IMG/VR virus record: IMGVR_UViG_3300044638_000314
Span: 1 to 20,346 of that record
Strand: one strand, 5' to 3'
DNA length: 20,346 bases
Source of the DNA: a virus
The notes below the pieces were generated by a model. It was given only the letters and a program-made list of their open reading frames with translations, was not told the DNA's origin and made no database searches. The translations under genes and the position numbers were made by a program. Below are positions 12,462 to 19,595 of the stretch, piece after piece (position 1 is the first letter of the stretch; the number at the start of each line of letters is the position of its first letter).

Positions 12462-12548
12462 TTAGTATATTTGTAATTCCGAATCGTCAACTGCATCATT
12501 AATATCCCGCGCTAACGGAAAGATGTCTTTAGTTAGACAGTGCTGCAA
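12462..12548 (-). CDS. possible 28-residue peptide in the gap before the tail gene
   Basis: The 77-base gap between two tail-region genes holds a frame from TTG 12548 (GGTGAAGAGA just upstream). It ends in an acidic, protein-like segment (FPLARDINDAVDDSELQIY). Its TAA overlaps the AAGGAG of the next gene. Evidence is composition and fit only; it may be leader sequence with no product. Confidence 0.25.
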   Translation of the reverse strand: MQHCLTKDIFPLARDINDAVDDSELQIY

Positions 12549-12756
12549 TCTCTTCACCGGTTAAGCCCAAAGCCTGTAGCTTTGCCTGTGCTGTTAGTTT
12601 TGCATCAGCCTTAGCAGCCTCTGCAGCATCACGCTCTGCCTTTTCAATGGCAGCAGCCTGTGCATCTACTGCACGCTGTTCGATCTCTTCTGGTGTTAGG
12701 TCCACATAGGTCTGTGTGCCTTTAGCCAAGTCAACGATTAGTTTCTTATCAGTCAT
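12529..12756 (-). CDS. small Ala-rich helical protein of the tail region
   Basis: This 75-residue, highly charged helical protein is dominated by Ala, Glu, Asp and Lys (AVDAQAAAIEKAERDAAEAA). A short start (TDKKLIVDLAKGTQTYVDLT) and a TxEEIAAL end resemble short chaperone-like or tail-fibre-associated proteins found next to fibre genes in many phages. It overlaps the upstream 110-residue gene by 8 bases. Function is uncertain, possibly fibre assembly. Confidence 0.6.
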   Translation of the reverse strand: MTDKKLIVDLAKGTQTYVDLTPEEIEQRAVDAQAAAIEKAERDAAEAAKADAKLTAQAKLQALGLTGEEIAALSN

Positions 12757-13081
12757 TTACGGTAGCCTTCCAATCAGTAATTGTTTCATCCCATTCATAC
12801 ATAACACCGTCGGTTGGGTAAGCAACCGGTGGTTGCCACTTAGCATCTGCATCCAAAGCCCAAGATGGAAATGGTTGCGGCGCGTGGAACCAATCATTTA
12901 CTGGATCGTATGTGTATCCAATACCTGCATAGTTCTTGCGGATGTTGCCGTTGTAACTGGTCTTGACCCAAGTACCGCCGAGGCTATTCATAAAGGCTTC
13001 GCCTTCATCTGGCTCGTTGTTATCGCCTACGAGTACTCGGAGAACAATGTTGTTCTCATCTATCTCTGCCCAATGTGACAT
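12749..13081 (-). CDS. phage structural-region protein of the MSHWAE type
   Basis: This 110-residue protein begins MSHWAEIDENNIVLRVLVGD, then GGTWVKTSYNGNIRKNYAGI and a Trp/Pro-rich end (PQPFPSW, WDETITDWKAT). I recognise this type as widespread in tailed phages of marine and fresh waters, where it sits next to tail or fibre genes. Its function is not established there. GGGAG stands about eight bases before the ATG. It lies between the glycine-rich fibre genes and the large tail gene, so it may be a small tail or fibre-associated subunit. Confidence 0.7.
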   Translation of the reverse strand: MSHWAEIDENNIVLRVLVGDNNEPDEGEAFMNSLGGTWVKTSYNGNIRKNYAGIGYTYDPVNDWFHAPQPFPSWALDADAKWQPPVAYPTDGVMYEWDETITDWKATVND

Positions 13082-13093
13082 TCTTTTTCTCCC

Positions 13094-14431
13094 TTATGCT
13101 AAGTATCTAATAATTACTACGCCAGCACCGCCGTTGCCGCCGTATTCAGTACCGCCGCCTCCGCCTCCGCCACCAAGATTTGTCGTTCCTGCTACGCCGT
13201 TGCCTGCGCCTGATTTACCTGCGCCACCACCACCAGAGCCGCCTGTGCCTGCTGTGCCTGTAATGATTCCACCACCACCGCCGCCTGCGTAGGTTGTTGA
13301 CGAGCCTGTAATGGACGTTGCAACACCTGCGCCGCCTGCGCCGCCTACTGTTGTTGTTGCAGCACTGCCAGCAGTGTTAGCACCGCCGCCGCCGCCGCCA
13401 GCCTCTCCTGGGGCGCCACCGCTGCCAGTGCCGCCAGCGCGACCTTGATTAGCCGTACCTGAACCGCCTGCTCCCGTGCCGCCGCCTGCACCACCACCGC
13501 CTGAGCCTCCAGTTGCGCCGTTATCAAAACCACCACCACCGCCGCCAGTGGACGTGATCGTCGAGAATACCGAGTTTGACCCGTTGGCGCCTATCGCGTA
13601 AGTGCCAGTCGCGGCACCACCTGCGCCGACTGTAACTGTGTAAGCCTGCGCAGTAAGGGATAACGGAGATTCTAAAGTTCCACCGCCGCCTGTTGCGGTT
13701 ACAGTCGAACGAAGTCCACCTGCACCGCCACCACCGCCGCCGCGCACACTCGCGCGAGCGCCACCGCCTGCTCCACCTGCAACTACTAAGTAGTCACAGG
13801 TCAGGCTGGTTGACGGAGTAAATGTGCCGCTTGTTAGGAATGTATGAATCCAGTAAGTGCCGTCAAAGTCAATGATGTTGCCACCGCTAGCCTTTGGCGC
13901 AATAACAGGTGTAGTGCCGAGTGCTGCTAGACCGTAGAGGCTGAAGGTTGAGTTGGCTACAAAGTTTGGTCCATAGTACGGAGTTAAGGCAACCGTCGTA
14001 ATAGATGCTTGAGTTCCAGGGTTCCACAATCCAGCAACCAAATAAGATGTAGCAGCAGTAGCGTTGTTTTCTAATACACTATCTATGCTGACAGATTTAG
14101 CAGCAGTTGTTGATGTGTAATTAGGAATATAAAATTCAGTATTTCCAAATGTAGATGCAGTTGCGGCTGCATCAATAGGGCCATAAATGGCTGTGTCTGT
14201 AGTAGAACCAGCAGCACTTCCTGTTCCAAAAAGGATTCTTGCAGTTTGATTTGTACTAACGCCGTTAAAAGCAATCTTTACATAATCATCTACTTGACCT
14301 GTTTTATCAGTTCTTGCAGACACAACAATCTTCAAATCGGTATAACCAGTCTGCGGAATGTTGGCAAAGGTCACCGATGCTGCCGAAGCATTGAGTTCGG
14401 TTCGTTCTAAAAGTACGAAATTAGCTGGCAT
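13094..14431 (-). CDS. glycine-rich tail fibre / adhesin, copy 1
   Basis: The 445-residue protein has an N-terminal beta domain (about 1-175, from FVLLERTELNASAASVTFAN to STFSLYGLAALG), a short strand-rich hinge (WIHTFLTSGTFTPSTSLTCD), and a glycine-rich domain (about 219-438). It ends GGAGVVIIRYLA. Long GGGGGG runs separated by variable loops recall polyglycine-II helix adhesins such as phage S16 gp38, where loops between glycine strands bind the receptor; a similar role here is inference. It is paralogous to 14443-15810 along its whole length. Its glycine codons look GGC-rich, unlike the GGT-rich neighbour. A host-range determinant is likely. Confidence 0.75.
   Translation of the reverse strand: MPANFVLLERTELNASAASVTFANIPQTGYTDLKIVVSARTDKTGQVDDYVKIAFNGVSTNQTARILFGTGSAAGSTTDTAIYGPIDAAATASTFGNTEFYIPNYTSTTAAKSVSIDSVLENNATAATSYLVAGLWNPGTQASITTVALTPYYGPNFVANSTFSLYGLAALGTTPVIAPKASGGNIIDFDGTYWIHTFLTSGTFTPSTSLTCDYLVVAGGAGGGARASVRGGGGGGAGGLRSTVTATGGGGTLESPLSLTAQAYTVTVGAGGAATGTYAIGANGSNSVFSTITSTGGGGGGFDNGATGGSGGGGAGGGTGAGGSGTANQGRAGGTGSGGAPGEAGGGGGGANTAGSAATTTVGGAGGAGVATSITGSSTTYAGGGGGGIITGTAGTGGSGGGGAGKSGAGNGVAGTTNLGGGGGGGGTEYGGNGGAGVVIIRYLA
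13118..13777 (-). repeat. polyglycine repeat domain, copy 1
   Basis: This is the coding stretch for about 220 glycine-dominated residues of the adhesin. Clusters of four to eight glycines recur every 10-30 residues, with short Ser/Thr/Ala/Asn loops between them. On the plus strand it reads as GCC/ACC triplet runs, which also opens spurious Pro/Ala-rich frames. Such runs favour slippage and recombination, a possible source of receptor-binding variation. Confidence 0.7.
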
Positions 14432-14442
14432 ATTGTTTCCCC

Positions 14443-15810
14443 TTATACCCCTGAGTAGCGAATGATTACAATGCCTGAACCACCAGCACCTGATGCTGCT
14501 GAGCCGCCATAAACACCGCCACCACCAGAACCTGTATTAACTGTGCCTGCACCACCTGCTGCGCCAGTACCGCTTGAACCGCCAGTACCGCCACCGCCTG
14601 TGCTACCTGCTGTATTACTTGCACCAAATGTTGAACCAGAACCGCCACCAGCACGTGCTACATAAGAACCAGTAACTGCTGAAGAAAGACCAGATCCACC
14701 GACGCCACCAGCACCACCAGAAGTTGAACTACCGCCAATAGCTGCAGCACCACCACCACCGCCGCCACCGTAAGATGAACCTGAGTAAGTGCCACCAATG
14801 CCACCAGCAAAACCTTGGTTAGCGGTACCAGAACCACCAGTGGATGAAATAGTACTTGGACCGCCACCACCACCAGAGCCGCCCGTGTTGCCTACTGTTG
14901 CATTAGCGCTGCGACCACGTGCTCCACCACCACCGCCTGTTGCGGTGATTGAACCGAATACTGAGTCGCTACCATTGTTACCGTTTGCGTTAGAGCCAAC
15001 TGTTAGTGCTGCTCCACCACCGCCAACGGTTACTGTAAGTCCAACACCAGATGCACAGCTAAGTGAAGATTCTGCAAAACTATTTCCACCTGAGAGTTCA
15101 CCAAATACTGATGAACGGTAACCACCAGCACCACCACCTGCTGAACCTGCACCAGAGTTATCTTGACCACCTGAACCGCCACCGGCAATTACAAGGTATT
15201 CAACATTAGATATGTTTGATGTTGGAGTAAATGTTCCAGATGATGTAAATGTGTGAATGACATTTCCTGATTGGTCATAGGTAATTGTTCCACCAGTTGC
15301 CTTTGCAGTGCCAGGTGTTGCTTGTGCCTTGATGCCATACAACGAGAAGGTGGAGCCGACTGCGAAGTTAGTACCTGGAGTTTTAACAGTCACTGAAGTT
15401 ATCGCAGCAGTATTACGCCACATACCAACCGCTGCGGCTGTTTCAACCGCAGCATTGCTGTTTCTAATTAAAGCCGTTTTATTAGTAGTTGTATTTGCAT
15501 AATTTTGTATATTAACAATCATTACGCTTGGAGTTGTTGTAACTGTATTTGAAGAACTGGTGTACAACTCTGTGGCATTAGAACTTCTACCAGATAAAGC
15601 GCTAGTACCGTTTCCGTGAACTTGAGTATATGAATAATTAGAACCTGTATCGCCGTTAAATTGCAGTCCAGTGTAGGTTGCAGTTGCAGCAGTTCCATTA
15701 AACACAATAACTAAATCGGTATAAGTTGACGGGATAGAACTAAAGGTAATTGTTGATACAGCAGTTCCAAGCGTAATCTTGTCTAGTGCGACGTATGTAT
15801 TTGTAGCCAT
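14443..15810 (-). CDS. glycine-rich tail fibre / adhesin, copy 2
   Basis: This 455-residue paralogue of 13094-14431 has the same order: N-terminal beta domain (YVALDKITLGTAVSTITFSS to STFSLYGIKA, about 1-162), hinge (VIHTFTSSGTFTPTSNISN), and glycine-rich part (about 210-448). It ends GIVIIRYSGV. The N-terminal domain is also clearly related to the stand-alone protein 16230-16751 (GLQFNGDTGSNYSYTQVHGN here, RLQFNSDTSSNYSLHQIYGD there). The ATG shares its A with the HNH gene's stop (TAATG). Two adhesins side by side could widen receptor range or form a heteromeric tip. Receptor binding is inferred. Confidence 0.75.
   Translation of the reverse strand: MATNTYVALDKITLGTAVSTITFSSIPSTYTDLVIVFNGTAATATYTGLQFNGDTGSNYSYTQVHGNGTSALSGRSSNATELYTSSSNTVTTTPSVMIVNIQNYANTTTNKTALIRNSNAAVETAAAVGMWRNTAAITSVTVKTPGTNFAVGSTFSLYGIKAQATPGTAKATGGTITYDQSGNVIHTFTSSGTFTPTSNISNVEYLVIAGGGSGGQDNSGAGSAGGGAGGYRSSVFGELSGGNSFAESSLSCASGVGLTVTVGGGGAALTVGSNANGNNGSDSVFGSITATGGGGGARGRSANATVGNTGGSGGGGGPSTISSTGGSGTANQGFAGGIGGTYSGSSYGGGGGGGAAAIGGSSTSGGAGGVGGSGLSSAVTGSYVARAGGGSGSTFGASNTAGSTGGGGTGGSSGTGAAGGAGTVNTGSGGGGVYGGSAASGAGGSGIVIIRYSGV
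14467..15183 (-). repeat. polyglycine repeat domain, copy 2
   Basis: About 240 glycine-dominated residues with loops such as SVFGSITATGG, also present nearly unchanged in copy 1 (SVFSTITSTGG). This shows common ancestry of the two domains. On the plus strand ACC triplets dominate, so glycine is mainly GGT here, in contrast to the GGC bias of copy 1. Confidence 0.7.
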
Positions 15811-16226
15811 TATGCGTTAGCCTTCTTTCTAGCCCATACAGCTCTGGCTCTTACTCGATTACACTCAGCGCACTCACGCCAGCCGTTCTTACGGATCATA
15901 ATGTTCTCCTTGATAAAAGGATGTCCTTGGTTACAGTGGCTCCGGTTATCAATGGAATGACGACCTGCCATAATGTTTTCTTGTTGAGTAATTAAACGCA
16001 TATGCTCTACGTTGATGCAGGCTCTATGCACACAGGTAAGCGCATCAGCGCAGACCTTTGGATCGTGGCAAGTATGGTCTACTACAAACCCTGTTGGGAT
16101 TAGGCCATTAACTTCCATCCAAGCTGCTCTGTGAGAACCGACAGACTTGCCTTTATAGACGGTAAAGGTATATCCGTTGTATTGAATTTTTCTATCAGGG
16201 ATAATGCAATCTGTTTTCATTGTCAT
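15810..16226 (-). CDS. free-standing HNH (homing-type) endonuclease
   Basis: The 138-residue protein has the HNH_3-like core: GFVVDHTC with H51, CINVEHMRL with N72 and H75, and preceding Cys that can bind zinc (HTCHDPKVCADALTCVHRAC). A C-terminal Cys/His ribbon follows (SHCNQGHPF and RECAECNRVRARA), common in phage homing nucleases as a DNA-binding module. It sits between two paralogous fibre genes, with three bases before it and a TAATG overlap after it. It may therefore be a mobile gene that promotes its own spread and that of adjoining fibre alleles. ATG 16226 or the second ATG 16220 may start it; neither has a strong ribosome site. Confidence 0.85.
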   Translation of the reverse strand: MTMKTDCIIPDRKIQYNGYTFTVYKGKSVGSHRAAWMEVNGLIPTGFVVDHTCHDPKVCADALTCVHRACINVEHMRLITQQENIMAGRHSIDNRSHCNQGHPFIKENIMIRKNGWRECAECNRVRARAVWARKKANA

Positions 16227-16229
16227 ATT

Positions 16230-16751
16230 CTAGCGCACTCCGTAAAGTGCGAAGGAAGAATACTGATTTATATTATATCCATTTATGAAAAGAGTTATAG
16301 AAGTTACGGCATTAGTATTACGCCAGTTTCCAGATGTAAAAAATAAATAACCGCCAGCACCATTAACATCAACACCGTGAAGAGACCTAGTTGTTTTATT
16401 TTTATTTGTATTAGCATAATCTAAAATATCAACAATTCCGTTGCCTGGGTATGTTGTATTGCCACTTACTCCAATAGGAATATAAGTAGTATTTGCGCTA
16501 CCTGATGCTGCTGCTGCACTTCCATCTCCGTATATTTGGTGCAAAGAATAATTTGAAGAAGTATCGCTATTAAATTGAAGTCTTACATCTCCTGCTAATA
16601 CTCCAGTTAAACTTATGTGCCGAATTTGCAAATGCTTATAGCCGCTAGGAATACCAGAAAAGGTAATGGACGCAGTTGCAGCAGACAGCGTCACCGTAGC
16701 CAGCGAGTCATAGGATCCTACTAATTCAAAGGCTGGTCTACTTGAAGCCAT
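16230..16751 (-). CDS. tail fibre N-terminal module, stand-alone paralogue
   Basis: This protein of about 173 residues (from ATG 16751, AGGA four bases upstream) consists of only the beta domain that begins the two glycine-rich fibres (SASITFSGIPSGYKHLQI, NWRNTNAVTSITLF, SSFALYGVR at the end). It stops exactly where the paralogues pass into the hinge. Either it is a complete small fibre subunit or it lost its tail when the HNH gene arrived. An ATG at 16769-16771 (TAATG with the upstream stop) would add six residues and a frame to 16796 adds 15. It is probably a virion tail component. No catalytic motif is seen. Confidence 0.7.
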   Translation of the reverse strand: MASSRPAFELVGSYDSLATVTLSAATASITFSGIPSGYKHLQIRHISLTGVLAGDVRLQFNSDTSSNYSLHQIYGDGSAAAASGSANTTYIPIGVSGNTTYPGNGIVDILDYANTNKNKTTRSLHGVDVNGAGGYLFFTSGNWRNTNAVTSITLFINGYNINQYSSFALYGVR

Positions 16752-16768
16752 AATTCCTAGAATTGGCA

Positions 16769-17614
16769 TTAGGCAATGTCTCCAATCAAAGTCCAACTAT
16801 CGGTTCCCAATTTGACCAGAGTAGCTGCAGACCACTGCGCCCGTAGTGCGGTGCCAGTTCCGTTTACTGTAACGCCAGTATCACCGACAACTGTTACTTG
16901 TCCGGCACCGATTGCTTGAATGTTTATCTGCGCTCCTGTTGCATAGGCTACTGAGGCATTAGTTGGCACTGTCAGCGTGATCGCTGAGGCATTAGAAAGG
17001 GTTACCAGTTTGCCATTGTCTGCAAGCACTGGAGTGTAAGTAGTTCCAGTCTGGGCATTGATAGCAAGGTTAATAATTGATGTGCCGATAGTAGCGCCGT
17101 TAATTACTGGGCTAGTTAAAGTCTTGTTAGTTAAAGTATCTGTAGTTGCCTTACCTACCAAAGTATCGGTTGCAGCAGGTAGCGTTAGCGTTGTAGTACC
17201 AGCGATAGCAGTTGCCTGCACTGTGGTAGTTCCAGATGTAGATCCGCTGAATCCAAAGGATGCTACAGGTGAGGCGTTGTTACGGAAGAAGATTAAGTCA
17301 GATGATGTAAGTACGTGCTTGACGGATGCACCAGCAGTATGTGATAGACCAGATACTCCAGCAGTTCCTGTGCCAGCCTGACCTCGACTGATAGTTAGTG
17401 TGTCACCAGATACCTGTGTTACGAAGACAATCTCTTCGTTAACCGTATCGGCATCTAGCGCAACGGTAAAGATATCTACGTTACCTGCAGCTAGTGAGAT
17501 GCCACCCATTAGGGCTGTAGCGGTACCAGTTGCCACTGTCATAGTAGTAGCAGTTGTGTTAATGCTACCAGCCAGCGTTGTCTCAACGCTAATAGAAGAA
17601 TACTGTCTAGTCAT
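16769..17614 (-). CDS. modular tail fibre-like protein
   Basis: The 281-residue protein is rich in Thr, Ala and Ser. It begins with a beta domain (EEIVFVTQVSGDTLTISRGQ then SHTAGASVKHVLT) whose pattern recurs in the connector-like protein 17624-18520. A linker with NKTLTSPVINGATIG, a signature seen in many phage fibre proteins, follows. The C-terminal domain is about 95 residues (QTGTTYTPVLADNGKLVTLS to WTLIGDIA) and is closely related to the end of the collagen-like protein 19591-20346. It is probably a tail-fibre or virion-surface subunit with interchangeable ends. It lies 10 bases after the upstream stop. Confidence 0.7.
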   Translation of the reverse strand: MTRQYSSISVETTLAGSINTTATTMTVATGTATALMGGISLAAGNVDIFTVALDADTVNEEIVFVTQVSGDTLTISRGQAGTGTAGVSGLSHTAGASVKHVLTSSDLIFFRNNASPVASFGFSGSTSGTTTVQATAIAGTTTLTLPAATDTLVGKATTDTLTNKTLTSPVINGATIGTSIINLAINAQTGTTYTPVLADNGKLVTLSNASAITLTVPTNASVAYATGAQINIQAIGAGQVTVVGDTGVTVNGTGTALRAQWSAATLVKLGTDSWTLIGDIA

Positions 17615-17623
17615 TTATCTGCC

Positions 17624-18520
17624 TTACTTTGTGTAATGGATACGGATTGGGTACTTGTCTTGCAGCTTGAGCGCTTCATCATTTAGTCTTTGTTGATATA
17701 GAGCATAGATGTAACGGGATGAAGCAACACCTGCTGTGCTTGGAATCTTGGTATCGTTTAGATCAGCCTCTGCTGAACTCAAGTTAATACGTCCAGCATC
17801 TACATAAGAGAGCAACTTGTAGCAGGCTCCGAGGATTACTACTTCAACTGATGAGGCAGGTAACCCTGTTACATCTGCATAGTCATCTGTTGGGTTATCT
17901 AAAGTGTTAGGAGTAGTTGTGTAGTACACCTGCACTGTTCGTCCGGGCTGGATGTTCTCGTAAATATTTACTGTGTTTGTTGTATTAAAGGTTGCAATGT
18001 TTGCCATTGGATCTGCACGCCAGCGGTTGATAGGCAACCATTCAAGGCTTGAACCTGTTGTTTGCCAAGACATATAAAGGATTGATTCGACATCATCTGG
18101 CAGGGTGTAAGTTGTCTGGCTTGCATTAAAGGTAAAGGTAGTTGAGGCAACTGACCAAAGTTTAGGATAGAGGCTATTGATAACATCGTTGATAGCCTTC
18201 TTAATCATTACCTTTGGAAAAGTTGGACTAAGTGTTACTTGGGCATACTGTGCGTGTGGTGAGGCATTGGTGTTTTGGTAGCCTCGACCAAATCCTGGAG
18301 CTGCATTAAGCGTGCTGCTTGACTGGCTAAAGTTATCAATCCAGATAAGTTCTTCATCAATTTCAATGATACCTTTTGCAAGGTTAGAACTTGAACCGAT
18401 AGTCATAGCAAGATCGGTAGATGATATAGCATTATTTAAGTAGGTTATTCTATCTTGGCGCAGGGTATAACCTGCTAGAGATGAGCGAACCTCATCTACC
18501 ATATCGCTAAGTGTTGGCAT
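17624..18520 (-). CDS. head-tail connector / tail-adaptor-like structural protein
   Basis: The 298-residue protein begins MPTLSDMVDEVRSSLAGYTL, a helical lead common to phage adaptor proteins. A beta insert follows with EIDEELIWIDNF and PGFGRGYQNTNASPHA. A helical-beta body with MIKKAINDVINSLYPKLWSV and TYTLPDDVESILYM comes next. The end is helical (SSRYIYALYQQRLNDEALKL). The layout resembles connector proteins that join portal and tail, but I cannot name a family with certainty. Its ATG overlaps the glycosyltransferase stop (TAATG). Position before the fibre genes fits a structural role. Confidence 0.6.
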   Translation of the reverse strand: MPTLSDMVDEVRSSLAGYTLRQDRITYLNNAISSTDLAMTIGSSSNLAKGIIEIDEELIWIDNFSQSSSTLNAAPGFGRGYQNTNASPHAQYAQVTLSPTFPKVMIKKAINDVINSLYPKLWSVASTTFTFNASQTTYTLPDDVESILYMSWQTTGSSLEWLPINRWRADPMANIATFNTTNTVNIYENIQPGRTVQVYYTTTPNTLDNPTDDYADVTGLPASSVEVVILGACYKLLSYVDAGRINLSSAEADLNDTKIPSTAGVASSRYIYALYQQRLNDEALKLQDKYPIRIHYTK

Positions 18521-19581
18521 TATTTCCTCTCATACCAGCCATCTCCCCATAGAGTCAGCAGTCTTGCAAAGTATTGTTCGTATTGCGGTGCAATAGCATC
18601 TAGTGAATACAACGCTACTGCTCTCTTATGTATTGCAACTGGGTCTAGATCTTTAACCCATTCTGTTGCTACTGCAAACTCCATTGCATTTCTGCAACGG
18701 TATCCAGTAACTCCATTTGGGTTAGTCTCTGTAAAGGCTCCCCAATCTGTGGTAATTGTTGGAGTTCCGCAGGCTTGCGCCTCGATCACCACATTGCCAA
18801 AAGGTTCTATGTAAAGCGTTGGAGCAAATAGGGCAATAGCACCGCCCATTAACTTTGCTCGTTCTTCAGGACCGACAGGTCCTACCCATTCACCGTATTC
18901 AATCTTTGGGTTATTGCCGGGGCCTGCCATAATTAACTTAACGCCTAGTTCCCTGCAGACGTGTTGCGCTACAATCAAACCTTTGCGATCTACCATACGT
19001 CCTACGTATAGGTAGTAATCTTCTTTCTTCTCTTGCAATGGAAACATCTCTGGTTCTAAGTAACCAGGTATCACCGCATCATAGAAGTTACCATCTACCA
19101 GAGTTGGGTTTTTCCACCCTGCATACATTGAGTGCATCCAAGCGTAAGACTCAAAGACTTTGTACTGACTAAACACTCCGCCGTAACCAACACCAAACTC
19201 TACGCTCATATAGTCTGGGTAAGCATCTGCTATCGGCTTCTGTGATGAACCACCGATAAGGCAGATAAAGTCTTTCTTCTGCAAGCGTTTGCTTAGTTCG
19301 ACTATGGCTTTACTGTTAAAGATCTGCCAGTGAGGTAATGTATTATCAAAGGCAGCTTCGGTGTAATGCTTACCGTCTAGCGCCTCATCCTGCTGTTCTT
19401 TAGTGATGCAGGTGATTAACTCATCAACCGGTGCTTCATTATCTTCTCCAGCATAGAGATAGACCGTATGGCCTAGACTCTTCATCATTATACAAAAGCG
19501 TCTTACCTTTTCGGTATAGGCGCAGTTGACATAGGCTTTAGTAGTTTGTGTATGTGGCAGGCTTATTACGTGGAATCTCAT
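18520..19581 (-). CDS. GT-B (GT4-type) glycosyltransferase
   Basis: Transfers sugar from an activated nucleotide-sugar to an acceptor. The 353-residue protein has the GT-B C-terminal half: DYYLYVGRMVDRKGL (188-202) opens the donor domain, then VKLIMAGPGNN, ending in EPFGNVVIEAQACGTPTI with the E-x7-E pair E259/E267 that contacts the donor. It lies inside the virion-structural operon, between the collagen-like fibre gene and the connector-like gene, so its acceptor may be a virion protein rather than the cell wall or DNA; this is inference. No Shine-Dalgarno precedes the ATG. A perfect TATAAT lies eight bases upstream. Confidence 0.88.
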   Translation of the reverse strand: MRFHVISLPHTQTTKAYVNCAYTEKVRRFCIMMKSLGHTVYLYAGEDNEAPVDELITCITKEQQDEALDGKHYTEAAFDNTLPHWQIFNSKAIVELSKRLQKKDFICLIGGSSQKPIADAYPDYMSVEFGVGYGGVFSQYKVFESYAWMHSMYAGWKNPTLVDGNFYDAVIPGYLEPEMFPLQEKKEDYYLYVGRMVDRKGLIVAQHVCRELGVKLIMAGPGNNPKIEYGEWVGPVGPEERAKLMGGAIALFAPTLYIEPFGNVVIEAQACGTPTITTDWGAFTETNPNGVTGYRCRNAMEFAVATEWVKDLDPVAIHKRAVALYSLDAIAPQYEQYFARLLTLWGDGWYERK

Positions 19582-19589
19582 AGTCCGAG

Positions 19590-19595
19590 ATTATA
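19590..19595 (-). promoter_or_regulatory. candidate -10 element, possibly for a leaderless glycosyltransferase mRNA
   Basis: TATAAT on the minus strand matches the consensus exactly and ends eight bases before the glycosyltransferase ATG, so transcription would begin at the start codon. No convincing -35 is present, and the hexamer overlaps the upstream stop codon, so chance is possible. The missing Shine-Dalgarno sequence supports the leaderless reading. Confidence 0.3.

Noticed and set aside
12963-15121. Plus-strand Pro/Ala-rich open frames opposite the glycine-rich fibre genes
   Set aside because: Glycine codons read in reverse give Pro/Ala/Thr triplets, so these frames arise from the repeats and have no ribosome sites.
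13118-15183. Repeated triplet runs as a CRISPR array or tandem DNA repeat locus
   Set aside because: There are no constant repeats with equal-length spacers and no cas genes; the runs encode glycine.
13094-15810. Diversity-generating retroelement target in the paralogous fibre genes
   Set aside because: No reverse transcriptase, template repeat or C-type-lectin end is visible in the window; differences between copies are spread through the genes rather than at adenines of one segment.
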